The notes under the pieces are model-generated. The model was not told the origin of the DNA. It ran no database searches and was given only the letters and a program-made list of their open reading frames with translations. Position numbers and translations under genes: made by a program. 25,544 nucleotides of DNA from an uncultured Shinella sp. (GTDB taxonomy: Bacteria > Pseudomonadota > Alphaproteobacteria > Rhizobiales > Rhizobiaceae): the NCBI RefSeq assembly GCF_946479415.1, contig NZ_CAMLFY010000059.1, positions 1 through 25,544 of the forward strand. The letters run 5' to 3'. Below, one piece after another: positions 17,276 to 24,985 of this stretch. The number at the start of each line of letters is the position of its first letter. Position 1 is the stretch's first letter.

Positions 17276-18208
17276 TCAGCCCTTGGCGACGGCTGCGACT
17301 TCGGCGGCGAAGTCCGACTCTTCCTTTTCGACGCCTTCGCCGAGCAGGAGGCGGGCCATGCCGACGACTTCGATCGGCGCGCCGACGGTCTTTTCAGCTT
17401 CCTTGACGGCAGCGCCAACCGTGAGGTCGGGGTTCATGACGAAGGCCTGCGACAGCAGGGCGACTTCTTCGAAGAACTTGCGCATGCGGCCTTCGACCAT
17501 CTTTTCGATGATCGCGTCCGGCTTGCCGGAAGCGCGCGACTGCTCGATGAAGACGTTGCGTTCGCGTTCGGCGACAGCGGCGTCGACTTCTTCGGCGCGG
17601 ATGGCGAGCGGCGCCGTTGCGGCAACGTGCATCGCAACCTGGCGGCCGATGGCGGTCAGCGCTTCCTTGTCGCCGGTCGACTTCAGCGCGACGAGAACGC
17701 CGAGCTTGCCGAGACGGTCAGCGGCAGCGTTGTGGATGTAGGTCGCGACGACGCCGTCTTCGACAGACAGGGCAACCGAGCGGCGCAGGTTCATGTTTTC
17801 GCCGATGGTGGCGACAGCGTCCTTGATCGTGTCGGTGACCGACTTGCCGGTTGCCGGGTAGGTGGCAGCACCTACGGCTTCAACGGTGCCATCGGTGGTG
17901 AGCGCTACGTCGGCAACGCCGCGAACGATCGTCTGGAAGGCGTCGTTACGGGCAACGAAGTCGGTTTCCGAGTTGACTTCGACGACGACGGCCTTGGTGC
18001 CGGCGCTGGCGATGCCGATGCCGATGAGGCCTTCGGCAGCCGTGCGGCCCGACTTCTTGTCGGCCTTGGCGATGCCCTTGGCGCGCAGCCAGTCGATCGC
18101 TGCTTCGATGTCGCCGTCGTTTTCAGCCAGCGCCTTCTTGCAGTCCATCATGCCTGCGCCGGACTTTTCGCGCAGTTCCTTCACCAGTGCAGCGGTGATT
18201 TCAGCCAT
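17276..18208 (-). CDS. tsf: Elongation factor Ts
   Basis: EF-Ts is the nucleotide exchange factor for EF-Tu. The 310-residue protein shows the N-terminal UBA-like domain ([19 protein letters not shown]), the conserved ETDFVARND motif with Asp83 and Phe84 that displaces Mg2+ from EF-Tu, and a duplicated core domain with the C-terminal module. AGAGG stands before ATG 18208. It is downstream of rpsB, but separated by 232 bp with four hairpins, more than a simple operon spacer would need. Confidence 0.98.
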   Translation of the reverse strand: MAEITAALVKELREKSGAGMMDCKKALAENDGDIEAAIDWLRAKGIAKADKKSGRTAAEGLIGIGIASAGTKAVVVEVNSETDFVARNDAFQTIVRGVADVALTTDGTVEAVGAATYPATGKSVTDTIKDAVATIGENMNLRRSVALSVEDGVVATYIHNAAADRLGKLGVLVALKSTGDKEALTAIGRQVAMHVAATAPLAIRAEEVDAAVAERERNVFIEQSRASGKPDAIIEKMVEGRMRKFFEEVALLSQAFVMNPDLTVGAAVKEAEKTVGAPIEVVGMARLLLGEGVEKEESDFAAEVAAVAKG

Positions 18209-18296
18209 TGTGAGCCTCTTGTCGGTTGTTGCGTGCCGCCGGAAAACCGTGGCGAACTCAAGGTTTTGGGAACGAATGTACCCGGAAATGTGACAG

Positions 18297-18343
18297 GGTG
18301 ATGAAGATCACCGCTGGCCTGCCGCCTCGACCTGGGAACAGGT
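18297..18343 (-). promoter_or_regulatory. Two small hairpins in the tsf leader
   Basis: GGTGAT-GAAG-ATCACC (18297-18312) and ACCTG-GGAA-CAGGT (18330-18343), given on the plus strand, are perfect stems of 6 and 5 bp with 4-nt loops. They follow the two rpsB-proximal hairpins in the transcript direction and would lie in the 5' leader of tsf if transcription reads through from rpsB or starts near 18350. Confidence 0.4.
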
Positions 18344-18365
18344 GCAAGCAGGACCTTTAAACAAG

Positions 18366-18396
18366 CCGAGGCCAGGGATCGTCTCTCTGGCCTCGG
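18366..18396 (-). terminator. Second hairpin after rpsB
   Basis: A perfect 10-bp stem CCGAGGCCAG / CTGGCCTCGG with an 11-nt loop is followed on the minus strand by CTTGTTTAAA, a moderate T-rich tail. It may be a terminator or attenuator dividing rpsB from tsf. Confidence 0.6.
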
Positions 18397-18411
18397 TTGA
18401 TCAGGAAAGAA

Positions 18412-18430
18412 GGAGCGAAAGTGTCGCTCC
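18412..18430 (-). terminator. First hairpin after rpsB, terminator-like
   Basis: GGAGCGA / TCGCTCC form a perfect 7-bp stem with a 5-nt loop 10 nt after the rpsB stop; on the minus strand TTCTTTCC follows. This looks like a partial intrinsic terminator that would balance rpsB and tsf expression. Confidence 0.6.
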
Positions 18431-18440
18431 GACCTTTGCC

Positions 18441-19202
18441 TTACGCTTCGGCTTCGAGAGCCGGCTCGACCGGAACCTCAGCCGAGGCGCCGAGGTCACG
18501 GCCCGAAGCGCCCTGCTGGCGCGCGATGCCGTCGATGGCAGCGCGGGCGATCAGGTCGCAGTACAGAGCGATGGCGCGCGAGGCGTCGTCGTTGCCGGGG
18601 ATCGGGAAATCGATCGGGTCCGGATCGCAGTTGGAGTCGATGACGGCGACGACCGGAATGCCAAGACGCTTGGCTTCTTCGATCGCGATCGATTCCTTGT
18701 TGGTGTCGATGATGAACATCAGGTCCGGCGTGCCGCCCATGTCGCGGATACCGCCGAGAGCCTTTTCAAGCTTTTCGCGTTCGCGCTCGAGGTTCAGGCG
18801 TTCCTTCTTCGAATAGCCGGAGCCTTCCGAAGCGAGGATCTCGTCGAGCTTGCGCAGGCGCTGGATCGAGTTGGAGATGGTCTTCCAGTTCGTCAGCATG
18901 CCGCCGAGCCAGCGGGCGTTGACGTAGTACTGGGCCGAACGCTTGGCAGCGTCAGCGATGATGTCGGAAGCCTGACGCTTCGTGCCGACGAACAGAACGC
19001 GGCCACCACCGGCAACCGTGTCGGACACGACCTGAAGGGCGCGCGACAGCATCGGAACGGTCTGGGCCAGGTCGATGATGTGAACGTTGTTGCGATCGCC
19101 GAAGATGTACGGCTTCATCTTCGGGTTCCAGCGGTGCGTCTGGTGGCCGAAGTGGATGCCGGCTTCGAGAAGCTGGCGCATAGAGAAATCGGGCAATGCC
19201 AT
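18441..19202 (-). CDS. rpsB: 30S ribosomal protein S2
   Basis: S2 is a 30S subunit protein needed for S1 binding. The 253-residue product shows the full family pattern: [24 protein letters not shown] at the start, [36 protein letters not shown] and [11 protein letters not shown], with [12 protein letters not shown] near the end. A coiled-coil insertion ([25 protein letters not shown]) is present as usual. The acidic/Ala-rich C-terminal tail ([12 protein letters not shown]) is typical of rhizobia. AAGGA stands 9 nt before ATG 19202. It is the first gene of the translation and envelope cluster. Confidence 0.98.
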   Translation of the reverse strand: MALPDFSMRQLLEAGIHFGHQTHRWNPKMKPYIFGDRNNVHIIDLAQTVPMLSRALQVVSDTVAGGGRVLFVGTKRQASDIIADAAKRSAQYYVNARWLGGMLTNWKTISNSIQRLRKLDEILASEGSGYSKKERLNLEREREKLEKALGGIRDMGGTPDLMFIIDTNKESIAIEEAKRLGIPVVAVIDSNCDPDPIDFPIPGNDDASRAIALYCDLIARAAIDGIARQQGASGRDLGASAEVPVEPALEAEA

Positions 19203-19321
19203 GCCTAGTTATCCTTTTCCGGTTGAACCTCCGCAAGGCGAACAGCACTTCCTGGGAAATGCCACCGGGCGGAACGATCCGGATTTCTCCCGGACAATCC
19301 CATGCCTCACGTGTGGAATGA

Positions 19322-19362
19322 GCGGCCCTTTACCCCCCGTTTCCCGGAAAATCAAGGGCCGC
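19322..19362 (-). promoter_or_regulatory. Inverted repeat around a candidate rpsB promoter
   Basis: GCGGCCCTT (19322-19330) and AAGGGCCGC (19354-19362) form a perfect 9-bp inverted repeat with a 23-nt loop. On the minus strand CTTGAT (19356-19351) and GTAAAG (19333-19328) inside it are 17 bp apart and could be the rpsB -35 and -10 boxes. It could equally be the terminator of eipB, which ends 28 bp upstream in the transcript direction, although no T-run follows it. Confidence 0.4.
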
Positions 19363-19390
19363 ACGGTAAAAAACACGCAGAACGCCGCGC

Positions 19391-20218
19391 CTACTTGCAT
19401 TCCTGCGGCTTGAACATCTCGAGCTTGGCGAGCTTGCCGGTCAGCACGAACTCGCCGTAATCCATGGTGAGGTCCCGCGTGACGCCGTTCTCGTAGAGCT
19501 TGAACGCCATGCGGTAGACGGGCAGCGCATCGCCATCGTTGGTGTCATTGTAATAGGCGATGGACACCGGCCAGAAGGCCTGCTTGGCGAATTTTCCGGC
19601 CTTGTCGGCATCGGGATCACCCGCCTTCGGCATTTCCTTCTTGCCGACGACCGACGTCGTCATCAGCGTCTTGTCGCCCGCATCCGAGCCGTCATAGAGG
19701 CGTGATTCGAAGAAGCGGTCGCCCTTCTTGGCGTGCTCGATCACCTCGAGCATGTGCTCGGTCGGGAAACGGCTCTCCGCCAGTTCCAGCTTGCGCGCAT
19801 CGGGCGATGTCAGGTCGACGCTGACGCCCGTCTTGTCGTCGCGTGCCGTGCCGCGCACTTCCTTGTCCAGCTTCTCGTCGGTGAAGGAGCGGGTGAGGAA
19901 GCGGAAGCTGCCGCTCTTCAGGTCCTCATAGGTCGTCGTCTGCTGGTCGGTGAGGCGCGTTTCCTCGCCGGTATTGACCTGCGTGACGAAGCGGAAGCTC
20001 ACCGTGTAGCCGTCACAGGGGCTGCCGTTGAACTCGTAGACCATGCGGCCATACATGCCGGCGATGCCGGAGCGCTCGGTGGCGTCCTTGAGCTGGAGGT
20101 CGTAGACGGCGCGGTGCGGCGCAAGCCCGCTCGCCGGTGAGGCAAAGGCGCTGGTCACGCCGCTGCCGGCGAAGCATGTCCCGGCCATGGCGGCCGCGAC
20201 AAAGGCTGAACGAAACAT
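19391..20218 (-). CDS. eipB: EipB-like periplasmic envelope integrity protein (DUF1849)
   Basis: EipB of Brucella abortus is a periplasmic beta-spiral protein needed for envelope integrity, stress resistance and virulence; it is conserved in Hyphomicrobiales. The 275-residue product has a signal peptide (cleavage near SAFA|SPASG) and the family core LAPHRAVYDLQL, then GRMVYEFNGSPCDGYTVSFRF. Two cysteines (Cys68 and the near-terminal Cys274 in PQECK) match the conserved disulfide of EipB. ATG 20218 is set by an ideal AGGAGG 6 nt upstream, although the frame is open further. It lies upstream of rpsB and is divergent from ridA. Family membership comes from remembered sequence features and is not confirmed by a search. 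Confidence 0.85.
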   Translation of the reverse strand: MFRSAFVAAAMAGTCFAGSGVTSAFASPASGLAPHRAVYDLQLKDATERSGIAGMYGRMVYEFNGSPCDGYTVSFRFVTQVNTGEETRLTDQQTTTYEDLKSGSFRFLTRSFTDEKLDKEVRGTARDDKTGVSVDLTSPDARKLELAESRFPTEHMLEVIEHAKKGDRFFESRLYDGSDAGDKTLMTTSVVGKKEMPKAGDPDADKAGKFAKQAFWPVSIAYYNDTNDGDALPVYRMAFKLYENGVTRDLTMDYGEFVLTGKLAKLEMFKPQECK

Positions 20219-20397
20219 CCGTTTCCTCCTGTTGAAGTCGAGCGCGATGTTATATGAACTCTTTCGGCAAAAGCGAGGCAATATCCGCGCGATGCCATAT
20301 TCATTTCCAACATTGCGGCGCCTCCTGTCGCAATGCCCCTCACAGCCGCAGCGCGCCGCACCTATCTTACAGACGGCGATCAAGAATGGAGACCGCA
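20219..20397. promoter_or_regulatory. Divergent eipB-ridA promoter region
   Basis: This 179-bp spacer separates two divergent genes and must hold both promoters. TATAAC (minus strand, about 20253-20248) is a possible -10 box for eipB and CTATCT (about 20362-20367) one for ridA, both without good -35 boxes. A perfect 7-bp inverted repeat CATTGCG / CGCAATG with an 11-nt spacer (20311-20335) lies centrally and could be a shared operator. Confidence 0.45.
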
Positions 20398-20862
20398 ATG
20401 TCCGCTGAAATCGAAAAACGCGTCAAGGAACTGGGCTACGACATTCCCGTGGCGGCGGCGCCCGCGGCCAACTATGTGCCCTTCGTCATCAGCGGCAACG
20501 TCCTCCACATTTCCGGCCAGCTCCCGATGCTCGACGGCAAGCTCGCGGTCACCGGTCATGTCGGCAAGGATGTCGACGTTCCCGGCGCCCAGAAGGCCGC
20601 CGAACTCTGCGCGCTCGGCCTGCTCGCCCAGGCGAAGGCGGCCCTCGGCGATCTCTCGCGCATCAAGCGCGTCATCAAGATCAACGGTTTCGTCGCCTCC
20701 ACGCCCGATTTCGTCGAGCAGCACCTCGTCATCAACGGCGCGTCGAACTTCCTCGTCGGTGCACTCGGCGACGCCGGCAAGCATGCCCGCGCGGCCGTCG
20801 GCATGGCTGCCCTGCCCCTGAATGCGGCCGTCGAGATTGACGCCATCATGGAAATCGCCTGA
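20398..20862 (+). CDS. RidA/YjgF/YER057c/UK114 family protein
   Basis: RidA-type proteins deaminate reactive enamine/imine intermediates formed by PLP enzymes; other members have unknown substrates. The 154-residue product fits the longer RidA-like subgroup: N-terminal RVKELGYDIP, then NYVPFVISGNVLHISGQLPM, ending in VGMAALPLNAAVEIDAIMEIA. An Arg in the HARAAVGMAALP segment is in the place of the substrate-binding Arg of RidA by eye. GGAGA stands before ATG 20398, which is chosen over earlier in-frame starts. It opens a five-gene operon; its stop overlaps the next start (TGATG). Confidence 0.9.
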   Translation: MSAEIEKRVKELGYDIPVAAAPAANYVPFVISGNVLHISGQLPMLDGKLAVTGHVGKDVDVPGAQKAAELCALGLLAQAKAALGDLSRIKRVIKINGFVASTPDFVEQHLVINGASNFLVGALGDAGKHARAAVGMAALPLNAAVEIDAIMEIA

Positions 20863-21587
20863 TGCACAAATTCAACTGGCTGACCGAGCGCCCCATTGCG
20901 CATCGCGGCTATCATGATCTCAATCGGGCGGTCTGGGAAAACACGCTTTCGGCGTTTGCCCGCGCCGTCGAGGCCGGCTTCGCCATCGAATGCGACCTGC
21001 AATATGCCGCCGATGCCATTCCGGTCGTCTTCCATGACGACGACCTGAAGCGCCTCTGCGGCATCGAGGGTGACGTGCGCCAGCGCACCGCCGCCGAGCT
21101 CGGTCTGCTGACCATTGGCGGCACGGCCGACAAGGTGCCGACGCTGCGCCAGCTGCTCGACCTCGTGAAGGGGCGCGTGCCGCTCGTCCTGGAGCTGAAG
21201 GGCCGCAAGGGCGACGATGACGGCTTCGCCATGGCCGTGCTTGATACAATCGAGGGCTATGAAGGGCCGATCGCCCTGATGAGCTTCGACACGTGGCTGC
21301 TGAAGGACCTGAAGGAGATCGGCACCAGCCGTCCGGTCGGCCTGACGGCGGAAGGCGCACGGCCGGAGAATTTTGCCGTGCATGAAGAGGCGATGCAGTA
21401 TGGGCTCGACTTCATCTCCTATTATTACGGCCACCTGCCGAACCCGTTCATCAGCCGCCAGCGCGACCTCGGCAAGCAGGTCATCACCTGGACGGTGCGC
21501 GACGACGAGGCGCGCACGATCACGGCGCTCAACGCGGACCAGATGACCTTCGAAGGCTTCAATCCGCGCGAAGCCCTGACGGCCTGA
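20862..21587 (+). CDS. Glycerophosphodiester phosphodiesterase, cytosolic
   Basis: GDPD enzymes hydrolyse glycerophosphodiesters to glycerol-3-phosphate and an alcohol. The 241-residue TIM-barrel protein has no signal peptide. Visible catalytic elements are His14-Arg15 in IAHRGYH, the ENT motif (Glu26), Glu43 and Asp45 in IECDLQ, His58 in VVFHDDDL, Glu in LVLELKG and WTVRDDE near the end. It resembles UgpQ-type enzymes. The start overlaps the ridA stop by one base and the next gene follows within 10 bp, so it is translationally coupled on both sides. Confidence 0.92.
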   Translation: MHKFNWLTERPIAHRGYHDLNRAVWENTLSAFARAVEAGFAIECDLQYAADAIPVVFHDDDLKRLCGIEGDVRQRTAAELGLLTIGGTADKVPTLRQLLDLVKGRVPLVLELKGRKGDDDGFAMAVLDTIEGYEGPIALMSFDTWLLKDLKEIGTSRPVGLTAEGARPENFAVHEEAMQYGLDFISYYYGHLPNPFISRQRDLGKQVITWTVRDDEARTITALNADQMTFEGFNPREALTA

Positions 21588-21594
21588 GGTGACG

Positions 21595-22776
21595 GTGCGC
21601 ATCCGCGTCGAAACGAGCTTTGCCGATATTTCGGCCGAAGACTGGGGGCGCCTCGCCGGCGCCTCCAGAGTGGATGCGCAAACGCCCTACAATCCCTTCG
21701 TCAGCCATACCTTCCTGTCCTCGCTGGAAGAATCGGGCTGCGCCACGGCCGATACCGGCTGGCTCGGCCAGCATCTCCTTCTGGAAAACGATGAGGGCAC
21801 CCTCATCGGCGCCCTGCCCGTCTATCTGAAAAACCACAGCCAGGGTGAATATGTCTTCGACCACGGCTGGGCCGATGCCTTCGAGCGCGCCGGCGGCAGC
21901 TATTATCCGAAGCTGCAGGCCTCCATTCCCTTCACACCCGCCACCGGCCCGCGCTTGCTCCATCGGGCCGATCAGCCGGTCCTCGAGACGCAGGCAGCGC
22001 TTGCCGGCGGCCTGAAGGAACTCGCCAAGCGCCACGGCGTCTCCTCCGCCCATGTCACCTTCGTGCCGGAGGCGGAAATCCCGGTCTTCGAGGCGGCAGG
22101 CTATCTGCACCGCACCGACCAGCAGTTCCATTTCGTCAATGACGGCTACGGCTCCTACGATGCCTTTCTCGAAACGCTGGCGTCGCGCAAACGCAAGGCG
22201 CTGAAGAAGGAGCGCCGGGCCGCACTGGAACACGGCATTACGATCGAATGGCTGACCGGCAAGGACCTGACCGAGGCGATCTGGGACCAGTTCTTCACCT
22301 TCTACATGGATACCGGCGGCCGCAAATGGGGCCGGCCCTATCTCAACCGGGACTTCTACAGCCTGATCGGCGAACGCATGGCCGACGACATCCTGCTCGT
22401 CATGGCCAGACGCGACGGCCGCTATATTGCCGGCGCGATCAACTTCATCGGCGGCGACACGCTCTACGGCCGCCACTGGGGCTGCATCGAGGATCATCCC
22501 TTCCTGCATTTCGATGTCTGCTACCATCAGGCCATCGATTTCGCGATCGCCAGGGGCCTCAAGCGCGTCGAAGCCGGCGCACAGGGCGAGCACAAGCTGG
22601 CCCGCGGCTACCTGCCGACAACAACCCATTCCGCCCACTACATCACCCATGCGGGCCTGCGCCGCGCCGTCGCCGATTATCTCGAGCGCGAGCGCAAGGA
22701 CGTGGAGATGATGGGCGACTATCTCGCCGAGCACGGCCCCTTCCGCCGCGGCGACCACAACAACGAGACAGAATAA
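21595..22776 (+). CDS. FemAB-like GNAT-fold acyltransferase (PF04339/COG3146)
   Basis: This family is annotated as peptidoglycan biosynthesis/recognition protein or FemAB-like N-acyltransferase; its substrate is unknown to me. The product is about 393 residues and cytosolic, with conserved blocks YNPFVSHTFLSSLEESG, ATGPRLL, RKRKALKKERR, FYMDTGGRKWGRPYLNRDFY and GAQGEHKLARGYLP. The start is taken as GTG 21595 because GAGGTGA, a long match to the anti-SD sequence, stands immediately upstream; GTG 21589 has no such site. It overlaps nothing but lies only 7 bp after the GDPD stop. The name suggests amino-acyl transfer, but this is family annotation only. Confidence 0.88.
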   Translation: MRIRVETSFADISAEDWGRLAGASRVDAQTPYNPFVSHTFLSSLEESGCATADTGWLGQHLLLENDEGTLIGALPVYLKNHSQGEYVFDHGWADAFERAGGSYYPKLQASIPFTPATGPRLLHRADQPVLETQAALAGGLKELAKRHGVSSAHVTFVPEAEIPVFEAAGYLHRTDQQFHFVNDGYGSYDAFLETLASRKRKALKKERRAALEHGITIEWLTGKDLTEAIWDQFFTFYMDTGGRKWGRPYLNRDFYSLIGERMADDILLVMARRDGRYIAGAINFIGGDTLYGRHWGCIEDHPFLHFDVCYHQAIDFAIARGLKRVEAGAQGEHKLARGYLPTTTHSAHYITHAGLRRAVADYLERERKDVEMMGDYLAEHGPFRRGDHNNETE

Positions 22777-22791
22777 GACCGGGAGACGAGC

Positions 22792-23211
22792 ATGAGCTAC
22801 GATAGCAACAACATTTTCGCAAAGATCCTGCGCGGCGAAATCCCCTCGCACCGTGTCTATGAAGACGAGCACACATTCGCCTTCATGGATGTCATGCCGC
22901 AGGCGAACGGCCATACGCTCGTCATCCCCAAAACCCCGTCGCGCAACATCCTTGACGCCGACCCGGAAACTTTGGCGCGGCTGCTGCCGGTCGTGCAGAA
23001 GATCGCAATCGCCGCCAAGCAGGCCTTCGAAGCCGATGGCGTGACGGTCATCCAGTTCAACGAGCCCGCCGCTGGCCAGACCGTCTATCACCTGCATTTC
23101 CACATCATCCCGCGCGTCGAGGGCCTGCCGCTCAAGCCGCATACCGGCACGATGGAAGACCAGGGCGTGCTTGCGGCCAATGCCGAAAAGCTGCGCCAGG
23201 CGCTGGCATGA
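22792..23211 (+). CDS. HIT family nucleotide hydrolase/transferase
   Basis: HIT proteins hydrolyse nucleoside phosphoramidates and dinucleotides. The 139-residue protein has NIFAKILRGEIPSHRVYEDE at the start, the middle segment FMDVMPQANGHTLVIPK, and the histidine triad His100-x-His102-x-His104 in YHLHFHIIPR. It is of the Hint/HinT type by length and pattern. GGGAGA stands before ATG 22792. Its stop overlaps the next start as ATGA. Confidence 0.95.
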   Translation: MSYDSNNIFAKILRGEIPSHRVYEDEHTFAFMDVMPQANGHTLVIPKTPSRNILDADPETLARLLPVVQKIAIAAKQAFEADGVTVIQFNEPAAGQTVYHLHFHIIPRVEGLPLKPHTGTMEDQGVLAANAEKLRQALA

Positions 23212-23657
23212 CGGCCGCCCTCACCCGCCGCACCGTCCTGCTCGGCCTCGCCAGCATCGCGCTGGCCGCGGCCCTGCCGGCCTTTCCCGTCTTCGCAGCC
23301 GAGCGGCCGGAGCAGATCATCGAGAAGGTCTATGCGTCCTATGCCAATGACGGCAACGGCCCGCAGAACGTGCCCTATCTGGCCGATGTCGCCGAGCAGC
23401 TGTCGGGCGAAAACCATCCGGGCTTCGATTTCTTCATCGACGCGCAGGATTTCGACAAGGTTTCGGCCGTGGTCGCGCTCGTGTCGGAGAGCGACAAGGA
23501 CGCCGTCGTACGCGCCGAAATGACGAATTTCGGCACGACGAAGACAGTCGAGATCGATTTCGTGAAGAACGGCGGCGCGTGGAAGATCGGCAATGTCCGC
23601 TATCCCGTCGCCGGCGGCTTCGATCTTCGCCAGAGCCTCGGCCTCGGCGCGCTCTAA
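23208..23657 (+). CDS. Secreted DUF3828-like protein
   Basis: The 149-residue product starts with a signal peptide that has twin arginines (TRRTVLLGL, residues 6-14) and likely cleavage near VFAA|ERP, so export by Tat or Sec to the periplasm is likely. The mature part resembles DUF3828: an N-terminal helix (EQIIEKVYASYAND), then a beta-rich part ending in AWKIGNVRYP. The function is unknown. The start overlaps the HIT stop (ATGA), making it the last gene of the operon. Its TAA overlaps the convergent azlD stop, so no terminator lies directly after it. Confidence 0.72.
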   Translation: MTAALTRRTVLLGLASIALAAALPAFPVFAAERPEQIIEKVYASYANDGNGPQNVPYLADVAEQLSGENHPGFDFFIDAQDFDKVSAVVALVSESDKDAVVRAEMTNFGTTKTVEIDFVKNGGAWKIGNVRYPVAGGFDLRQSLGLGAL

Positions 23658-23998
23658 GCGCCCATTATCGCAAGCCCCGCGGCCAGGAAGGCAATGGCCG
23701 CGGCAATGCCTAGAATCTGGCGGAAACGGCCGCCGAAGAAGAAAAAGAGCGCACCGGCCAGCACCGCGCCAAGCCGCAGCCAGAGCGGCGAGCTCTCCAG
23801 CGTTCCCGTCGGAAAGAAGATCAGCTTGGCGATGACGGCCGCCACCAGCGCCGTGGCAACCGCCCGCACCCAGTTCAGCATCTCGGATTTTTCATCGATC
23901 CGGTTGCCCGCGATCACGCCGGACCAGCGCCAGAAATCGGTGGCGAGCCAGCCGGCAATGGCGATGTAGATATAGGGCCAGGGACCTTCGAAGCTCAT
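23654..23998 (-). CDS. azlD: AzlD-family branched-chain amino acid transport subunit
   Basis: AzlD is the small membrane partner of AzlC in branched-chain amino acid export. The 114-residue protein has about four hydrophobic segments (YIYIAIAGWLATDFW, VRAVATALVAAVIAKLIFF, LGAVLAGALFFFFG, IAAAIAFLAAGLAIMGA). ATG 23998 overlaps the azlC stop (ATGA), which decides the start and indicates coupling. The stop TAG overlaps the convergent TAA of the DUF3828-like gene. Confidence 0.88.
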   Translation of the reverse strand: MSFEGPWPYIYIAIAGWLATDFWRWSGVIAGNRIDEKSEMLNWVRAVATALVAAVIAKLIFFPTGTLESSPLWLRLGAVLAGALFFFFGGRFRQILGIAAAIAFLAAGLAIMGA

Positions 23999-24729
23999 CG
24001 CTGCGCCTCCCTCTGCCGCAACATCCGCTCGCCCCACCAGGCGAGCGTGCCGCCGATGATGCCGGTCAGCAGGATGTCATATTCGGGCGCAATCACCGCA
24101 AAGACATAGCCTAGCGCAAGGCCGATGCCGAGCGCCCAGGTGATCACGCGATGGCGCGCGGAAATCCAGATCGACGTGAGGAAATAGACCGGCGTCAGGA
24201 AGAACAGGCAGCCGGAGACGATGGGTGGAAACTCCGAGACCGCGCCATAGACCAGGCCGACGAGGAGTATATTGACCGTGGTCAGCGTCATGCCGAAACC
24301 GGCGAAAAAGGCCACGCGTCCGTGGCGCGGCACGTCGCGCACCCTCTCCATGGCGAAGACCCAGGCGGTGATGGCGACGAAATGCGAAACGATGAGCAGG
24401 AGCCAGGTCGGCGTGCGGCGGTCACGGATTTCCGGGATCAGCGCGGCCACCATCGGCATCATGCGCACGGAGGAGAGCGTTACGGCCAGAAACGCCGTCG
24501 CGATATGCGCCCCCGACAGCATGGAGCCGACGAGGATGACTTTTGCCGGCAACGCCCAGACCATGCCGGTCATGAACATCACCTGCCCAACCGGGATCTT
24601 CGCCTCCGCCGTGAAGGCGGCGAAGCCGACGAAGGAGAGCATGAGGATGATCGCCGGCAGGCTGAACAGCCCGCGCATGCCGACAAGGAACCAGTGTGTC
24701 TGGGAGTGGTGATCTGGCGGGACGGTCAT
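23995..24729 (-). CDS. azlC: AzlC-family branched-chain amino acid permease
   Basis: AzlC is the large subunit of an exporter for branched-chain amino acids (and analogues such as azaleucine). The 244-residue protein has six or seven hydrophobic helices; the family patterns VGMRGLFSLPAIILMLSFVGFAAF, a segment near LSSVRMMPMVAALIPEIR and FLTPVYFLTSIW are visible. ATG 24729 has only a weak ribosome-binding site. It is coupled to azlD downstream. No regulator gene lies beside it. Confidence 0.92.
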   Translation of the reverse strand: MTVPPDHHSQTHWFLVGMRGLFSLPAIILMLSFVGFAAFTAEAKIPVGQVMFMTGMVWALPAKVILVGSMLSGAHIATAFLAVTLSSVRMMPMVAALIPEIRDRRTPTWLLLIVSHFVAITAWVFAMERVRDVPRHGRVAFFAGFGMTLTTVNILLVGLVYGAVSEFPPIVSGCLFFLTPVYFLTSIWISARHRVITWALGIGLALGYVFAVIAPEYDILLTGIIGGTLAWWGERMLRQREAQR

Positions 24730-24815
24730 TCCATTCTCTTGCAGAAAAACGAAGCGGGATGGCTACCCTGCCAAGCCGGTCCTATGTGATCGCCAACAGC
24801 GCCCGACCCACTGTC

Positions 24816-24908
24816 GTCATCCTCGGCCTTGAGCCGAGGATCCACCGCCGCACCCGGAGCATGGATGGTCGGGTCATCCTCGGGTTTAACCCGAGGGCCG
24901 ACCATGAC
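24816..24908. repeat. RIME/REP-like palindromic mosaic element
   Basis: Two palindromes lie side by side. The first, ATCCTCGGC-N5-GCCGAGGAT (24819-24841), has a perfect 9-bp stem. The second, CCTCGGGTT-T-AACCCGAGG (24878-24896), is enclosed by an outer perfect 8-bp stem ATGGTCGG / CCGACCAT (24865-24872, 24898-24905). Both begin with GTCATCCTCGG. This resembles the dispersed intergenic palindromes (RIME and relatives) of rhizobia. It lies between azlC and clpA with no gene; a second copy elsewhere in the window was not seen. Confidence 0.7.
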
Positions 24909-24937
24909 GGAGGAGACGTTCCACCATGTCTTCAACA

Positions 24938-24971
24938 ATACGGGCCGGGCAGTTTCCTGCCCGGCCCGTAT
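24938..24971 (-). terminator. Terminator of clpA
   Basis: A perfect 15-bp stem (24938-24952 with 24957-24971) with a 4-nt loop begins 15 nt after the clpA stop. On the minus strand TTGTTGAAG follows, a short T-rich tail. The stem is very stable and could also stop transcription from the other side. Confidence 0.85.
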
Positions 24972-24985
24972 CATTTGTAAAGCCG

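Noticed and set aside
18366..18430. A possible CRISPR or tandem-repeat array in the rpsB-tsf spacer.
   Set aside because: The hairpins differ in sequence; there are no direct repeats with regular spacers.
21559..23142. A 527-residue minus-strand open frame across the FemAB-like and HIT genes.
   Set aside because: Both plus-strand genes have motifs and ribosome-binding sites; the antisense frame has neither.
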